Source of the DNA: Brumimicrobium mesophilum
Lineage (GTDB): Bacteria; Bacteroidota; Bacteroidia; Flavobacteriales_D; Crocinitomicaceae
Assembly: GCF_003025005.1 (NCBI RefSeq)
Contig: NZ_PVSS01000005.1
Span: 1 to 64,000, forward strand
DNA length: 64,000 nt
Reading direction: 5' to 3'
Below are positions 17,535-26,986 of this stretch, piece after piece; the first letter of the stretch is position 1, and every line of letters begins with the position of its first letter. Both the position numbers and the translations under genes were made by a program. The notes beneath the pieces are model-generated. The model saw only the letters and a list, made by a program, of their open reading frames with translations. It was not told the DNA's origin and searched no databases.

Positions 17535-17786
17535 TCAGCCCTTGAATTTATCTTTCTTCGGCACAGGATCATCTCCAAAACCTCCCCAAGGATGACAAGA
17601 ACCAATTCTTTTTAGCGCCATCCAACCACCACGAAAAACGCCCCATTCTTTAATTGCATCAACAGAATATTGTGAGCATGTTGGATTATACCTGCAATTC
17701 GCTGGGAATATTGGACTAATGATGTATTGATACAAGCGAATCAGTGCAATAAAAGGAAATCGTATGATTTTTTTGATTACTTCCAC
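17535..17786 (-). CDS. yidD: Membrane protein insertion efficiency factor YidD
   Basis: This small membrane-associated factor assists YidC/Sec insertion. The family core [20 protein letters not shown] (three conserved cysteines including [14 protein letters not shown]) fills most of the protein. I placed the start at a GTG (17786), giving 83 residues, the usual size. An ATG at 17870 would add 28 residues and overlap the upstream gene by 35 bp. yidD commonly sits beside rnpA and yidC, but here it follows a secreted protein of unknown function. The stop lies 17 bp from the inverted repeat. Start choice is uncertain; identity is firm. Confidence 0.88.
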   Translation of the reverse strand: MEVIKKIIRFPFIALIRLYQYIISPIFPANCRYNPTCSQYSVDAIKEWGVFRGGWMALKRIGSCHPWGGFGDDPVPKKDKFKG

Positions 17787-17835
17787 GGTGTAAAAATACG
17801 GATTTAGAAAGGTATTGCATCGTTTGAAAACTAAA

Positions 17836-18468
17836 TCATTTTTTTCTATACTCCCCAAACTTTTCATCATAGGAAAAAGTACCCATCACAATTTCATTAT
17901 CATTTCCTGTTAAATCAGACAAGAAAAATGAGCCATTTTTATCTATTGCAACTTTAAAACTGTAGCCATAACTTTTCATAACGTTTGTGGAAACAGCAAC
18001 ACTTCCGTTGGAAACATTTTTAATTTCAAACAAACTTTTCTTTGTGTGAACATCCCATACCTCGTATTGACTATAATTCTGTTGATGAGTTCCAACACCA
18101 TAAGGTCTAAACTCGGGTGGACTAACAGAGCAATACCATTTTCGTAATATAATCCACTCTTTAAAACCATCTTTATTGATATCAATGGAATCTACAATCT
18201 CAATTTCCTCTATACGGCAACTTACATTGTACTTTGGTGAATCTTCTGAATAATAATAAAGTCGACCTACATCAGATGAGGGAAAACCATATAAATTTTC
18301 AAGCTTTATTGAATCGAGCTTATGGTTATAGTTAAAAACTAAATAAGATTGATTATTCTCGATTTCATGCCCAGATGAATCAACGAAAGATATTTGCCCC
18401 CCTTCATTTTGAGAATAACCTAAAAAGGAAATAGAAATCAATAAGTTAATATGGAATAATCTGAACAT
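17836..18468 (-). CDS. Secreted protein of unknown function
   Basis: This 210-residue protein begins with a signal peptide (residues 1-19, ending LGYSQ). The mature part is rich in beta-strand and polar residues. It contains [10 protein letters not shown] (about residues 96-105), which resembles a calcium-binding VCBS/EF-hand-like loop. No family was recognised. It lies directly upstream of yidD with no terminator between, so it may share its transcript, and its last residues overlap the longer yidD start. No promoter was seen. The reading frame and signal peptide make a real gene likely; function is unknown. Confidence 0.65.
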   Translation of the reverse strand: MFRLFHINLLISISFLGYSQNEGGQISFVDSSGHEIENNQSYLVFNYNHKLDSIKLENLYGFPSSDVGRLYYYSEDSPKYNVSCRIEEIEIVDSIDINKDGFKEWIILRKWYCSVSPPEFRPYGVGTHQQNYSQYEVWDVHTKKSLFEIKNVSNGSVAVSTNVMKSYGYSFKVAIDKNGSFFLSDLTGNDNEIVMGTFSYDEKFGEYRKK

Positions 18469-18571
18469 AATAATTGTTGGTTATAATTAAACTTGTCTAA
18501 CAGAACAATGTACATTCAAGAAGTAAAACGGTTCAACATTATATGCTTTTAAAACCTTGAAGAACAAAAAA

Positions 18572-18597
18572 GGGATTTTCTAATTAAAGAAAATCCC
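18572..18597 (-). terminator. Rho-independent terminator after the glutamate-synthase-like gene
   Basis: GGGATTTTC at 18572-18580 pairs with GAAAATCCC at 18589-18597. On the minus strand the hairpin is followed by TTTTTTG. It lies about 75 bp downstream of the stop at 18672. Confidence 0.75.
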
Positions 18598-18671
18598 AAT
18601 ATTATTAATTTTCGAAGCTCACTCTTCAATTGATCTCGCCTCAAAACTCACTCTCAATACTGAAACGTCAG

Positions 18672-20282
18672 CTACTGCAATCTATGGAATTTAATCCCCC
18701 AACTTTCCATATCTGCATTTGCAAAATCTAATTTGTATTTTGTTGGGATTCCTGCATCATCCAACATAGATCCAATATCAATAGATGGAAATAGCTCTTC
18801 ATAGGTAATCATCTCATTCAATGAAACACGTCTGTAAATATGTGAACGCGTTAAATTTTTGGTTTCATCCAAACCAGAAGCGCCTAATAATTCGACATAA
18901 TTCTTCAACATCTTCGAATGATACTCTGCTACACGGGCTTTTTTATCTTTTACAACCAATCCAACAGCAAGTTCTTTTTTCTGAGTAGCAACACCTGAGG
19001 GGCATTCATTTGTGTTGCAAATCAATGCCTGAATACATCCCAATGCCATCATCATTGCACGTGCTTGGTAACAAGCATCCGCACCTAGTGCCATTGCTCT
19101 GGCAACATGAAATGCAGAAGTAATTTTACCCGATGCTATAATTTTAATATGGTCACGAATACCCAAACCATTTAATATATTGTGAACAAAATCTAAACCA
19201 TCAATCATTGGAGCACCAACATAATTACTGAATTCAGGTGGAGCAGCTCCTGTACCTCCTTCACCACCATCTATAGCAATGAAATCCGGATAAACATCCA
19301 AATGAATCATCGCTTTACAAATCGCAATAAACTCACTTTTATGTCCAATACATAATTTAAACCCGATTGGTTTACCATCAGATAAATCACGTAATTGTTT
19401 AATAAATTTTATCATTTCAACTGGCGTATTAAAAGCCGAATGAAATGGAGGGGAAGCAACAACCGTATGAGGTTTTATATGTCTTATTCTAGCAATTTCT
19501 TCTGTATTTTTTGATGAAGGTAAAATTCCTCCATGCCCAGGTTTAGCCCCTTGAGATAATTTAATCTCTATCATCTTCACGCTTGGATTCTTTGACTTCT
19601 CTGCAAATAACTCAGGATTAAACTTCCCTTCTTCATCTCTACATCCGAAATACCCCGTTCCAATTTGCCAAATTATATCACCTCCATGTTTTAAATGGTA
19701 ATCACTCAAACCTCCTTCACCAGTGTTATGCGCAAATCCACCTATTTTAGCACCTCCATTTAATGCTTCAATTGCATTAGAACTCAATGAACCAAAACTC
19801 ATCGCTGAGATATTCAAAATACTTGAAGAGTATGGTTGTTTACAATCCTTATTTCCAATTTTCACTCTAGGGTCATGATTCAAAGTATCAAAAGCACGTG
19901 GTGCCACGGAATGACACATCCATTCATAACCTTCTGCATATAAATCTAACTGAGTACCAAAAGGAATAGTATCTCTAACATTTTTTGCTCGTTGATAAAT
20001 TGAAGATCTATCTAATCTACTAAAAGGACGACCATCTATGTCCGACTCAATAAAATATTGGTACATTTTAGGCCTTAGTTCTTCCATCACATAACGAAGT
20101 CTCCCTAACAATGGATAAATCCTTCGAATAGACTGTCTAGTTTGTATCATATCGACATAACCCATAACGGTTAATATAAATACAATAGCAAATATAACAT
20201 ACCAATTGCTACTTAGATAAATAGAAAGAGCAAGTGAAACTAATAATAACACAGTGCTGACAAGTACGAATTTTACACGCAT
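18672..20282 (-). CDS. FMN-binding glutamate-synthase-like protein (GltS domain)
   Basis: This 536-residue protein has two predicted membrane helices at residues 1-18 and 23-42, then a complete synthase domain like the large-subunit FMN domain of glutamate synthase. GGEGGTGAAPPEF and the downstream phosphate-binding region are well kept, and CNTNECPSGVATQ carries part of the 3Fe-4S cysteine set. The glutaminase domain of GltB is absent, which is the norm for this stand-alone group, so it would use free ammonia or another substrate. The physiological reaction is unproven. It has its own terminator and no partner gene. The ATG at 20282 begins the helix pair. Confidence 0.88.
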   Translation of the reverse strand: MRVKFVLVSTVLLLVSLALSIYLSSNWYVIFAIVFILTVMGYVDMIQTRQSIRRIYPLLGRLRYVMEELRPKMYQYFIESDIDGRPFSRLDRSSIYQRAKNVRDTIPFGTQLDLYAEGYEWMCHSVAPRAFDTLNHDPRVKIGNKDCKQPYSSSILNISAMSFGSLSSNAIEALNGGAKIGGFAHNTGEGGLSDYHLKHGGDIIWQIGTGYFGCRDEEGKFNPELFAEKSKNPSVKMIEIKLSQGAKPGHGGILPSSKNTEEIARIRHIKPHTVVASPPFHSAFNTPVEMIKFIKQLRDLSDGKPIGFKLCIGHKSEFIAICKAMIHLDVYPDFIAIDGGEGGTGAAPPEFSNYVGAPMIDGLDFVHNILNGLGIRDHIKIIASGKITSAFHVARAMALGADACYQARAMMMALGCIQALICNTNECPSGVATQKKELAVGLVVKDKKARVAEYHSKMLKNYVELLGASGLDETKNLTRSHIYRRVSLNEMITYEELFPSIDIGSMLDDAGIPTKYKLDFANADMESWGIKFHRLQ

Positions 20283-20750
20283 AATATAACTCCTTTTAAT
20301 AAAACTTTAAAGTTCTTTTTGAGGTTTTTAAATCAATAGATAATCAAAATAAATTGTATTACAATAACCGAAAAAAATTAATCTTTGGTTAGCTAACATA
20401 AAAGTAATGATAAAATCATAACTATGAAGTAGTACGATCTACTTTATATTATTTCCAATACAACAAAAAAAATTATAATCAAACTTCGGCTATGCTTTCC
20501 TTTTGAAACTCAATCGAATCTATCATTTTTAGAAAAGCCTAATAACTTAAACACTTTTCATCCCTGTAACTATTGCGTTTTACTGATTTAAGTATAGAAC
20601 TTACTTTCAAAATGAAAATTATTGAATCTATAAGGATCAAAAGGCATACCTACTATATAATACATCACTCAATATTACATATATTTAAATGAGTAATTCC
20701 AAGTCGATCAACATTTTAATCAAAAACAATAGGATTAAAGGAATTTTATC
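20283..20750. other. Divergent AT-rich intergenic region
   Basis: About 470 bp separate the divergent synthase and rpsF genes. No gene, RNA or strong hairpin was recognised. It should hold the synthase promoter; only the rpsF element at 20751 could be named. Confidence 0.5.
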
Positions 20751-20758
20751 TATCTTTG
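20751..20758 (+). promoter_or_regulatory. Minus-7 promoter element (TATCTTTG) of rpsF
   Basis: TATCTTTG matches TAnnTTTG and lies 26 bp before the rpsF ATG, giving a leader of about 20 nt. This leader is too short for the classic structured rpsF leader. Confidence 0.6.
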
Positions 20759-20784
20759 TCGCCTTAATTAAAAAACAAAATAAT

Positions 20785-21144
20785 ATGAATAACTACGAGA
20801 CTGTTTTCATTTTAACTCCCGTTTTGTCAGAAGATCAGACAAAGGAAGCAGTAAAGAAGTTTGAAGAAGAGATTAAATCTCTAGGCGGAAAACTAACTAA
20901 TTCTGAGTCTTGGGGCTTGAAAAAATTGGCTTATCCAATTCAGAAAAAAACAACAGGATTTTACTTTCTTTTAGAATATGAAGGAGAAGGAAACCTTGTT
21001 TCTGAATTAGAAGTGACTTACAAACGTGACGAACGTGTAATGCGTTTCTTAACTGTTAAAATGGACAAGCACCACAAAGAGTGGGCTGAGAAAAGAAAGT
21101 CAAGAATGAAAAATGCAAAACCTGCAAAGGCTGAAGCAAAGTAA
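20785..21144 (+). CDS. rpsF: 30S ribosomal protein S6
   Basis: This 119-residue S6 begins MNNYETVFILTPVLSE, the normal start. It keeps the S6 core KKLAYPI with a lysine/alanine-rich tail. It binds S18 on the 16S rRNA platform. The open frame upstream adds 32 non-conserved residues and would run through the promoter, so the ATG at 20785 is used. It is first in the rpsF-rpsR-rplI operon; spacing to rpsR is 31 bp. Confidence 0.97.
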   Translation: MNNYETVFILTPVLSEDQTKEAVKKFEEEIKSLGGKLTNSESWGLKKLAYPIQKKTTGFYFLLEYEGEGNLVSELEVTYKRDERVMRFLTVKMDKHHKEWAEKRKSRMKNAKPAKAEAK

Positions 21145-21175
21145 TTAAAGTAAAGAACCAAAAAAAATTGCAATT

Positions 21176-21436
21176 ATGGCACAAGATGTAAGATATTTAT
21201 CGCCGGTAAACATTGACATAAAAAAGGACAAATACTGTCGTTTTAAGAAAAGTGGAATTAAATTCGTTGATTACAAAGACGCTAACTTTTTATTGAAACT
21301 ATTGAACGAACAAGGTAAAATTTTACCACGTCGTATCACTGGAACTTCTTCTAAGTTTCAAAGTAGAGTAAACAAGGCTGTTAAACGTGCTCGTCACATA
21401 GCGATCCTTCCATATGTTGGAGATCAATTAAGATAA
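21176..21436 (+). CDS. rpsR: 30S ribosomal protein S18
   Basis: This 86-residue S18 has the typical core FVDYKDANFLLKLLNEQGKI, then LPRRITGTSSKFQ and an arginine-rich end (VKRARHIAILPY). It pairs with S6, encoded directly upstream. There is no zinc motif. It ends 31 bp before rplI in the same transcript. The order S6-S18-L9 is standard in Bacteroidota. Confidence 0.97.
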   Translation: MAQDVRYLSPVNIDIKKDKYCRFKKSGIKFVDYKDANFLLKLLNEQGKILPRRITGTSSKFQSRVNKAVKRARHIAILPYVGDQLR

Positions 21437-21467
21437 GCCTATTTATTAACACATTAAAAAGACAATT

Positions 21468-21914
21468 ATGGAAATCATATTAAAGAAAAATGTTGATAAA
21501 CTAGGTTACAAAGACGATATCGTTGAAGTAAAACCTGGATATGCGCTTAACTTCCTTATTCCTCAAGGATACGGAACGATTGCAACTAAGTCAACTAAAA
21601 AATCTCACGCCGAGGTTTTGAGACAGCGCTCTCATAAAGAAGTTAAAATCAAAGAAGAAGCTCAAGCAACTGCAACTAAAATAGAAGGTACTTCTATCAA
21701 GATTGGTGCTAAAGTTGGAGAAAACGGTCGTATTTTCGGTTCTGTTAACACTATTCAGTTATCTGAAATGTTAAAAGCTGAAGGTATTGATATCGACAGA
21801 AGATCTTTGAAAATTGTTGAAGAGCCAATTAAAGAAGTTGGAACTTACACTGGAGTAGCAAACCTTCACAAAGAAGTTTCTGCTGAATTTAAATTTGAAG
21901 TTATCGAAGAGTAA
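21468..21914 (+). CDS. rplI: 50S ribosomal protein L9
   Basis: This 148-residue L9 has the N-terminal domain MEIILKKNVDKLGYKDDIVE with GYALNFLIPQGYG, a long connecting helix and the C-terminal domain (GENGRIFGSVNTIQL). It bridges near the L1 stalk base and helps maintain reading frame. It is the last gene of the operon, closed by the hairpin at 21939-21973. Confidence 0.97.
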   Translation: MEIILKKNVDKLGYKDDIVEVKPGYALNFLIPQGYGTIATKSTKKSHAEVLRQRSHKEVKIKEEAQATATKIEGTSIKIGAKVGENGRIFGSVNTIQLSEMLKAEGIDIDRRSLKIVEEPIKEVGTYTGVANLHKEVSAEFKFEVIEE

Positions 21915-21938
21915 TCTTTGCAAACAATATTTAATAGG

Positions 21939-21973
21939 AACCGTTCTTGCTAAAAGCATGAACGGTTTTTTTT
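21939..21973. terminator. Bidirectional terminator between rplI and the SpoU methyltransferase
   Basis: AACCGTTC (21939-21946) pairs with GAACGGTT (21960-21967), with an inner TGCT/AGCA stem. A run of T residues follows on the plus strand up to 21973, overlapping the convergent gene's stop codon. It ends the rpsF operon and may serve both directions. Confidence 0.85.
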
Positions 21974-22439
21974 ATGGCAATTTGGTAGGTAGTTTAGAAA
22001 CCCTATCGTGCATAACAATACTTCCTGCAACTGCTACATTTAATGAATTTGTCCCAGGCAACTGAATTAAATCATGGCACTTGTCTAAAATCTCTAATGG
22101 CAAACCATTGTCTTCAGCCCCTAACAAATAAACAGCTCTAGGCGTATGACTGTATTCACTTAACATTTCAGCACGTTCATCCAATTCTACACCAACAAGC
22201 TGACTGTTATAAGGTATATGCTTATAGAAGTCTTCAAAATCTTCATAATGAAACAAAGGAATCTCACGCCATGACTTCAACACATCTGAAGTTTGTTTTT
22301 TATAACTTTTTCCAATTGTAAAAATATACGAAGCCCCTAAAATATATGCAGACCTCCACAAAGTTCCGATATTATGACCACGTTTGTGTTGTAAAACACC
22401 AATTCCAAAATAATTCGCATCATCTGGTTTAACTTTCAT
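21972..22439 (-). CDS. SpoU/TrmH-family RNA 2'-O-methyltransferase
   Basis: This 155-residue SPOUT enzyme has motif 1 NIGTLWRSA (residues about 23-31), motif 2 LLGAEDNGLP, and motif 3 PGTNSLNVAVAGSIVMHDR near the C-terminus. These form the knotted AdoMet site. There is no extra RNA-binding domain, as in short TrmL/TrmH members. The substrate (tRNA or rRNA) is not determined from sequence. It is convergent to the rpsF operon across a shared terminator and 26 bp downstream of DoxX, so may be cotranscribed with it. Confidence 0.9.
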   Translation of the reverse strand: MKVKPDDANYFGIGVLQHKRGHNIGTLWRSAYILGASYIFTIGKSYKKQTSDVLKSWREIPLFHYEDFEDFYKHIPYNSQLVGVELDERAEMLSEYSHTPRAVYLLGAEDNGLPLEILDKCHDLIQLPGTNSLNVAVAGSIVMHDRVSKLPTKLP

Positions 22440-22465
22440 ATTTTAGAAATTTTATTTTATGATTA

Positions 22466-22873
22466 CTATCGTTTAATAATGTTGTCCAAAGAAAAGCGTC
22501 CTGGTCCTATAAAAAGAATCGCAATATATCCCGTTAAATAAATAAGTGGTAATTCAATTTTACCAAATGCATGACCGCTGTGAACAATAAACACTGCTAC
22601 AGCCATCGTTATAATTAATGGGACCAAAGCTAAACGAGTCAGTAATCCTGTTGCTATTAAAAGAGAGCATATTACCTCGGAAAAGACAGTTAAAATTAAA
22701 GATAGCATTACCCCCACTCCCAAAGGATCTCCAAATTTGATTTCTCCTTCACCAAAAAGAATCTGCCATTTTGCAATTCCATGTCCATAAAACATCGATA
22801 GACCTAAAACTAAACGCAATATCAAAGCATTGATATCTTTACCATATGCCCATTCCTTTTTTAATTTTGCCAT
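22466..22873 (-). CDS. DoxX-family membrane protein
   Basis: This 135-residue protein has four predicted hydrophobic segments, beginning ALILRLVLGLSMFYGHGIAK and ending YIAILFIGPGRFS. The family (DoxX/SURF4-like) includes quinone-oxidase-linked and terpenoid-related membrane proteins, and function is usually unknown. The AHGIAKW-type pattern (GHGIAKW at about 30-36) is typical. It is transcribed divergently from the plus-strand gene at 23062 and lies upstream of the methyltransferase. Confidence 0.85.
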   Translation of the reverse strand: MAKLKKEWAYGKDINALILRLVLGLSMFYGHGIAKWQILFGEGEIKFGDPLGVGVMLSLILTVFSEVICSLLIATGLLTRLALVPLIITMAVAVFIVHSGHAFGKIELPLIYLTGYIAILFIGPGRFSLDNIIKR

Positions 22874-23037
22874 TTCTAAAATATAAATAATAAATTACTT
22901 GGTTGAATACATCATCCTAGGATAACAGCATTATGTATTTCAAAATGCTAATTTGTAAATATAAAGATAAATCCAAAACGAAGTTGGAGTTCAAGAATAA
23001 GTAGAATAGAAAATGATTGAAAACATCTAGATATCTT

Positions 23038-23045
23038 TATCTTTG
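23038..23045 (+). promoter_or_regulatory. Minus-7 promoter element (TATCTTTG)
   Basis: TATCTTTG lies 16 bp before the ATG at 23062, giving a leader of about 11 nt. Upstream in-frame codons overlap this element, which supports the later start. Confidence 0.6.
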
Positions 23046-23061
23046 GCAAAAAGAAAAAATC

Positions 23062-23628
23062 ATGGCATCAGCGGAAAGAGCAGCAGAAAAAAGAGAAAAA
23101 ATAAAATTAATTTTAAAAGATATTAATTCTGGTGAAGACACAAAAATCATTGAAGGCTTGAAAGCCCTAAAAGTGAATGGCGATGACAATGTTATATTAC
23201 CCATTGTTGATGCTTGGAACAAAGGAGTTTCTCCAGAAACGGAAGAAGAAATAATCACCTTTATAGGAGATATTAAGTCAACTTCAAGTGCTCAAACTAT
23301 AATGGACATTTTACTAAATGACGAATACAATGATATCCATTTACCACTTTTATCAACAATCTGGAATAGTAAAGTTGATTACTCAGAATATATTGTAGAC
23401 TTTGTTTCACTAGCTGTTCAATATGACTTCCTTGTCGCTTTAGAATGCCTTACTATCATAGAAAACATGGAAGGTCCATTCGAAGAGCACCATATCTTGG
23501 ATTCAGAAATTATTTTGAGAGAATTCGCTGAAAATCATCAAGAAAATGAAACACAAGAAGAGAAGAAAGTTCAAATGATTTTGGAAATCTCTAAATTAGT
23601 GAAGGAATTTGATGACAAGATAATGTAA
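23062..23628 (+). CDS. Acidic helical protein, HEAT-like (unknown function)
   Basis: This 188-residue soluble protein is nearly all alpha-helical and acidic, with two HEAT-like helix pairs suggested by NVILPIVDAWNKG and TAQTIMDILLNDEYN. There is no signal peptide. The function is not recognised. It stands alone: divergent from DoxX and convergent with the kinase gene, with a dispersed repeat downstream. The ATG at 23062 is chosen because residues before it overlap the promoter element. A conserved Flavobacteriia protein is likely from its form; this is inference. Confidence 0.7.
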   Translation: MASAERAAEKREKIKLILKDINSGEDTKIIEGLKALKVNGDDNVILPIVDAWNKGVSPETEEEIITFIGDIKSTSSAQTIMDILLNDEYNDIHLPLLSTIWNSKVDYSEYIVDFVSLAVQYDFLVALECLTIIENMEGPFEEHHILDSEIILREFAENHQENETQEEKKVQMILEISKLVKEFDDKIM

Positions 23629-23684
23629 GATCAATGGCTTTAATGATTAAAAATAAGGTCAAAAAAACAAAGCCTCAAAACATT

Positions 23685-23740
23685 GCCTTCGACAAGCACA
23701 GTCAACGGAAAACTCTTCGGTGACTGAGTCTGTCGAAAGC
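23685..23740. repeat. Dispersed palindromic repeat, copy A (TTCGACAGRCTCARTCACCG family)
   Basis: Read on the minus strand it matches the copies at 59499 and 59681 over its whole 56 nt, ending with the complementary GTCGAAGGC. It folds into a hairpin between convergent gene ends (23628 and 23765). Confidence 0.75.
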
Positions 23741-23764
23741 ATTGGAAATTAAAGGAATTCCATA

Positions 23765-24379
23765 TTAAAACAATCCATTGATCTCCGCATCTATTGCAGA
23801 AATTATTCTCCCTAAATCCTCAGGGTTTTCATGGTAATTGTTATTGTCGACATCTACGATAATCATTTTTCCTTTGTCATAAGTACTGATCCAGGCTTCG
23901 TATCTTTCATTCAAGCGCTTCAGATAATCTAAACGAATAGACTCTTCATACTCACGCCCTCTTTTTTGAATTTGATTCACTAATGTCGGAACACTAGCTC
24001 TTAAATAAATAAGTAAATCAGGAGAGGAAACAAATGATTCAATTAAATTGAATAAAGAAAAGTAGTTTTCAAAATCTCTTGTAGTCATCAAACCCATAGA
24101 ATGAAGATTAGGTGCAAAAATATATGCATCTTCATAAATGGTTCTGTCTTGTATTACAACTTTATCAGTTTGCTGAATCTCCTGAATCTGCGTAAATCGA
24201 CTATTCAAATAGTAAACTTGCAGATTAAAAGACCAACGTTGCATATCTTCATAAAAATCATTTAAGTACGGATTTTGAGATACATTTTCATAATGTGTTT
24301 CCCAACCATAATGTTTGGATAGTAACTCTGTTAGAGTTGTTTTCCCTGACCCTATATTTCCAGCAACTGCGATATGCAT
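23765..24379 (-). CDS. Deoxynucleoside kinase
   Basis: This 204-residue dNK/dCK-family kinase phosphorylates deoxynucleosides for salvage with ATP. The P-loop GNIGSGKT is at residues 7-14. The DRT motif in VIQDRTIYEDAYIF and the LID-like RGREYEESI arginines are present, and DLLIYLRAS matches the phosphate-binding core. Length equals that of dAK/dGK-type bacterial enzymes. Substrate preference is undecided. It seems monocistronic; the upstream gene ends 144 bp away. Confidence 0.92.
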   Translation of the reverse strand: MHIAVAGNIGSGKTTLTELLSKHYGWETHYENVSQNPYLNDFYEDMQRWSFNLQVYYLNSRFTQIQEIQQTDKVVIQDRTIYEDAYIFAPNLHSMGLMTTRDFENYFSLFNLIESFVSSPDLLIYLRASVPTLVNQIQKRGREYEESIRLDYLKRLNERYEAWISTYDKGKMIIVDVDNNNYHENPEDLGRIISAIDAEINGLF

Positions 24380-24523
24380 AATTCAACTTATTAAATGATG
24401 GACTAAAATACTATAATAGTTTTAAATACTGAGTTTAATTGGCGTGATTTATCCCGTTTTTAGTTTAAATTAAGAAGTTAAAGATTGATTAAACTATGGA
24501 AATTTAATTCCAGAATGAGGTAG

Positions 24524-25339
24524 CTAATTCTCAATTAAAGAATATTTATGCACACCATTTTTATCTTTAAAATAAACTGCATTTCCAAATACCCGGAAAT
24601 CTTCAACACTAGTGATGGGTAAAGAAATAGTCTCCTCCATATCATTCTTCCTGTCCAATCTCATTATTGAATCTTTTTTCAATAAATATATGAATCTCTC
24701 GGTGGGATAGATTTTTAAAGCTCCTTTTATGGAATATTTACGCAATAGACTTCCATAATAATCAAAAACAAAAATATCACTCCCTTCATAAAACAAAAAA
24801 AGTTGATTCTGACTTTCAATCAATGCACTAGGCATATCATTATTAGTTATTGTCATTAAATTGGAAATTTCTGATTGAGCAACACTAGACTTCAACCCTT
24901 CGAAACGAATTAAACGCGCATTTTGTTCATCAAACACCCAAAAGCGACTCGATTGATCGGAATAGCAGACATGTGTTCCATAGCCAATATTTAAGGCTGA
25001 CAAATCGATTTTTCCATCCTGAAAAGAAAGTGTGTTGTCTAAAAAACCAATCATTTGTTGATTTTCAGAAAAAAGCATAGTTTTCATTGAATGTCTAGCA
25101 TCTATTTTTGAAATAGCGCCAAAGCCTTTTCTACTCTGTGTAAAAGCAACTTGAAAATTTGTATCCAATTTTTGAAGGGTACCTTGATCTGAAATGATTA
25201 GCTCCTCCAATGGAGTAATGTCCCAAGCCTCAATATTATTATTCAGATGAGAATTTACTAATCTCCAACTATAAGTTTGACCAAAAGTCAGAAAAGAGAA
25301 TGAACAAATAAAAAATATGACTAAACGAGTTTTCTTCAT
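24524..25339 (-). CDS. Exported protein, propeller-like (unknown function)
   Basis: This 271-residue protein has a signal peptide (residues 1-20, ending FLTFGQ). The mature part is beta-rich, with short repeats such as FWVFDEQNARLIRFEG and DIFVFDYYGSLLRKY that suggest a beta-propeller. No family was recognised. Its ATG overlaps the stop of the GH3 gene by 4 bp, so the two are translationally coupled and probably work together or share regulation. In many Bacteroidota a small secreted gene follows GH3 (from memory). Confidence 0.7.
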   Translation of the reverse strand: MKKTRLVIFFICSFSFLTFGQTYSWRLVNSHLNNNIEAWDITPLEELIISDQGTLQKLDTNFQVAFTQSRKGFGAISKIDARHSMKTMLFSENQQMIGFLDNTLSFQDGKIDLSALNIGYGTHVCYSDQSSRFWVFDEQNARLIRFEGLKSSVAQSEISNLMTITNNDMPSALIESQNQLFLFYEGSDIFVFDYYGSLLRKYSIKGALKIYPTERFIYLLKKDSIMRLDRKNDMEETISLPITSVEDFRVFGNAVYFKDKNGVHKYSLIEN

Positions 25340-26871
25340 ACTTTATTCGCTTCAAAAACAATGCTAGGATTCAAACTTAGTATATCTTCTAGGATAATTC
25401 TATCATTTGATAATCGCGGAACCTTATGTTGACCACCTAGCTTGCCCTTTTTTTTCAACCATTCATCAAAAAGTCCATTTCTAGCTTGATGCACCAATGG
25501 AAAGTCAAGCGTAAGATTCATCGTTCTTTTGGCATCATAATCTGAATTTAGTTCCCTCAAAGTATTATCTAAAATTTGAGAAAATACAAACATATCTTCA
25601 GGTTCCTTACTAAATTCAATAAGCCATTCATGACCACCTTTTTTATCTTTTTCCATATAAATAGGACAAGCAGTATAATCTTTCAAAAGCGAATTTGTTC
25701 TTTCACAAGCCACTTTTATAGCTTTGTCAGCATTATCAACTATTACTTCTTCCCCAAAAACATTGATAAAATGCTTTGTCCGCCCAGTTACTTTCACTCG
25801 ATAGGGTTTTAAGCTAGAGAACTGAACTGTATCTCCTAAAATATACCTCCACAACCCCCCATTCGTTGATATTACCATCGCATAATTTGTATCCAACTCA
25901 ACTTCAGACAAACTGATCACCTTTTCAGATTGAGTTCCTTTGTATTCAGACATTGGAATAAATTCAAAGAAAATTCCATAATCTAACATCAATAACAAAT
26001 CGCCATTAAGTTCGTCTTGAATTCCAAAAAATCCTTCTGAAGCGTTATAGGACTCTATATAATGCATATCCTCATGCGGAATAATTCTTTTGAATTCTTT
26101 CTCATACGGTGAAAAACTCACACCGCCATGCATAAAAAGTTCAAGATTAGGCCACACTTCTCTAATGTCACTTTTACCAGTCTTTTCTAAAATACGATTC
26201 AACAAAACTAAAGTCCAACTTGGCACACCAGAGATACTTGAAACATCTTCGTACATCGTTTCTTCAGCAAGTTTCTCTATTTTCTCTTCCCATTCACTCA
26301 TTAATGCTGTTTCTCGAGAAGGAATTCTTTTGATTTCAACCCACCAAGGTAAGTTTTTTAAAATAATTGAAGATAAATCCCCAGTGTAACGATCGGGCCT
26401 GAGTTTATTTTGTTCAGCCGTCCCACCCACTACTAGGTGCTTCCCTTTGTATAATTTAGTATATGGAAAATGAGAATAATAAATAGCCAGTAGGTCCTTT
26501 CCTCCTTTATAATGGCATTCTTCAAGTGAATCTTTCGTTACAGGAATAAACTTACTTCGATCAGAGGTTGTTCCAGAAGATTTAGCGAACCATTGTGTTT
26601 CTCCAGGCCATAAAACATCTTCTTCGCCAGAAACTTCTCTTTCAACCCATTCTTTCACATTTTCATAATCCTGTAATGGAATGTTACTTCTAAAATCATC
26701 ATAGTGATTAATGTCATCAAAATTATATCTTTTACCAAAAACAGTTTTACGTCCAGTTAGGATTAACCGTTCAAACCATTCCTTTTGAACCTCTACAGGA
26801 TGCATTCGAAACAAATCAATTTGATGAATTCGTTTTTTTATTAACCACCCGAAAATTGCATTAAAAGGCAT
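25336..26871 (-). CDS. GH3-family adenylate-forming enzyme
   Basis: This 511-residue protein has the GH3 layout of the acyl-adenylate superfamily. WFAKSSGTTSDRSKFIPVT (about residues 98-116) is the phosphate-binding loop with the SSGTT signature, and VTGRTKHFINVFGEEV is the hinge/AMP-binding part. Plant GH3 enzymes join hormones to amino acids; bacterial members are mostly uncharacterised and are sometimes linked to lipid or siderophore pathways. The 4-bp overlap with the following exported gene marks an operon. Upstream, a terminator after Der precedes it, so its promoter lies within 26872-26986. Confidence 0.88.
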   Translation of the reverse strand: MPFNAIFGWLIKKRIHQIDLFRMHPVEVQKEWFERLILTGRKTVFGKRYNFDDINHYDDFRSNIPLQDYENVKEWVEREVSGEEDVLWPGETQWFAKSSGTTSDRSKFIPVTKDSLEECHYKGGKDLLAIYYSHFPYTKLYKGKHLVVGGTAEQNKLRPDRYTGDLSSIILKNLPWWVEIKRIPSRETALMSEWEEKIEKLAEETMYEDVSSISGVPSWTLVLLNRILEKTGKSDIREVWPNLELFMHGGVSFSPYEKEFKRIIPHEDMHYIESYNASEGFFGIQDELNGDLLLMLDYGIFFEFIPMSEYKGTQSEKVISLSEVELDTNYAMVISTNGGLWRYILGDTVQFSSLKPYRVKVTGRTKHFINVFGEEVIVDNADKAIKVACERTNSLLKDYTACPIYMEKDKKGGHEWLIEFSKEPEDMFVFSQILDNTLRELNSDYDAKRTMNLTLDFPLVHQARNGLFDEWLKKKGKLGGQHKVPRLSNDRIILEDILSLNPSIVFEANKV

Positions 26872-26986
26872 AATAGTATTTTTTCTTGGATGAATATACG
26901 AAGAACGACCAACAGTTTTAAAAAATAATTGTTTTTTTTCAAACCTAAATTAAAAAACTGCTCTATAGAGGTAGTTTAAATAAAAA

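Noticed and set aside
20759-20784. rpsF leader RNA that binds S6-S18
   Set aside because: The leader from the promoter to the ATG is about 20 nt and lacks the needed hairpin.
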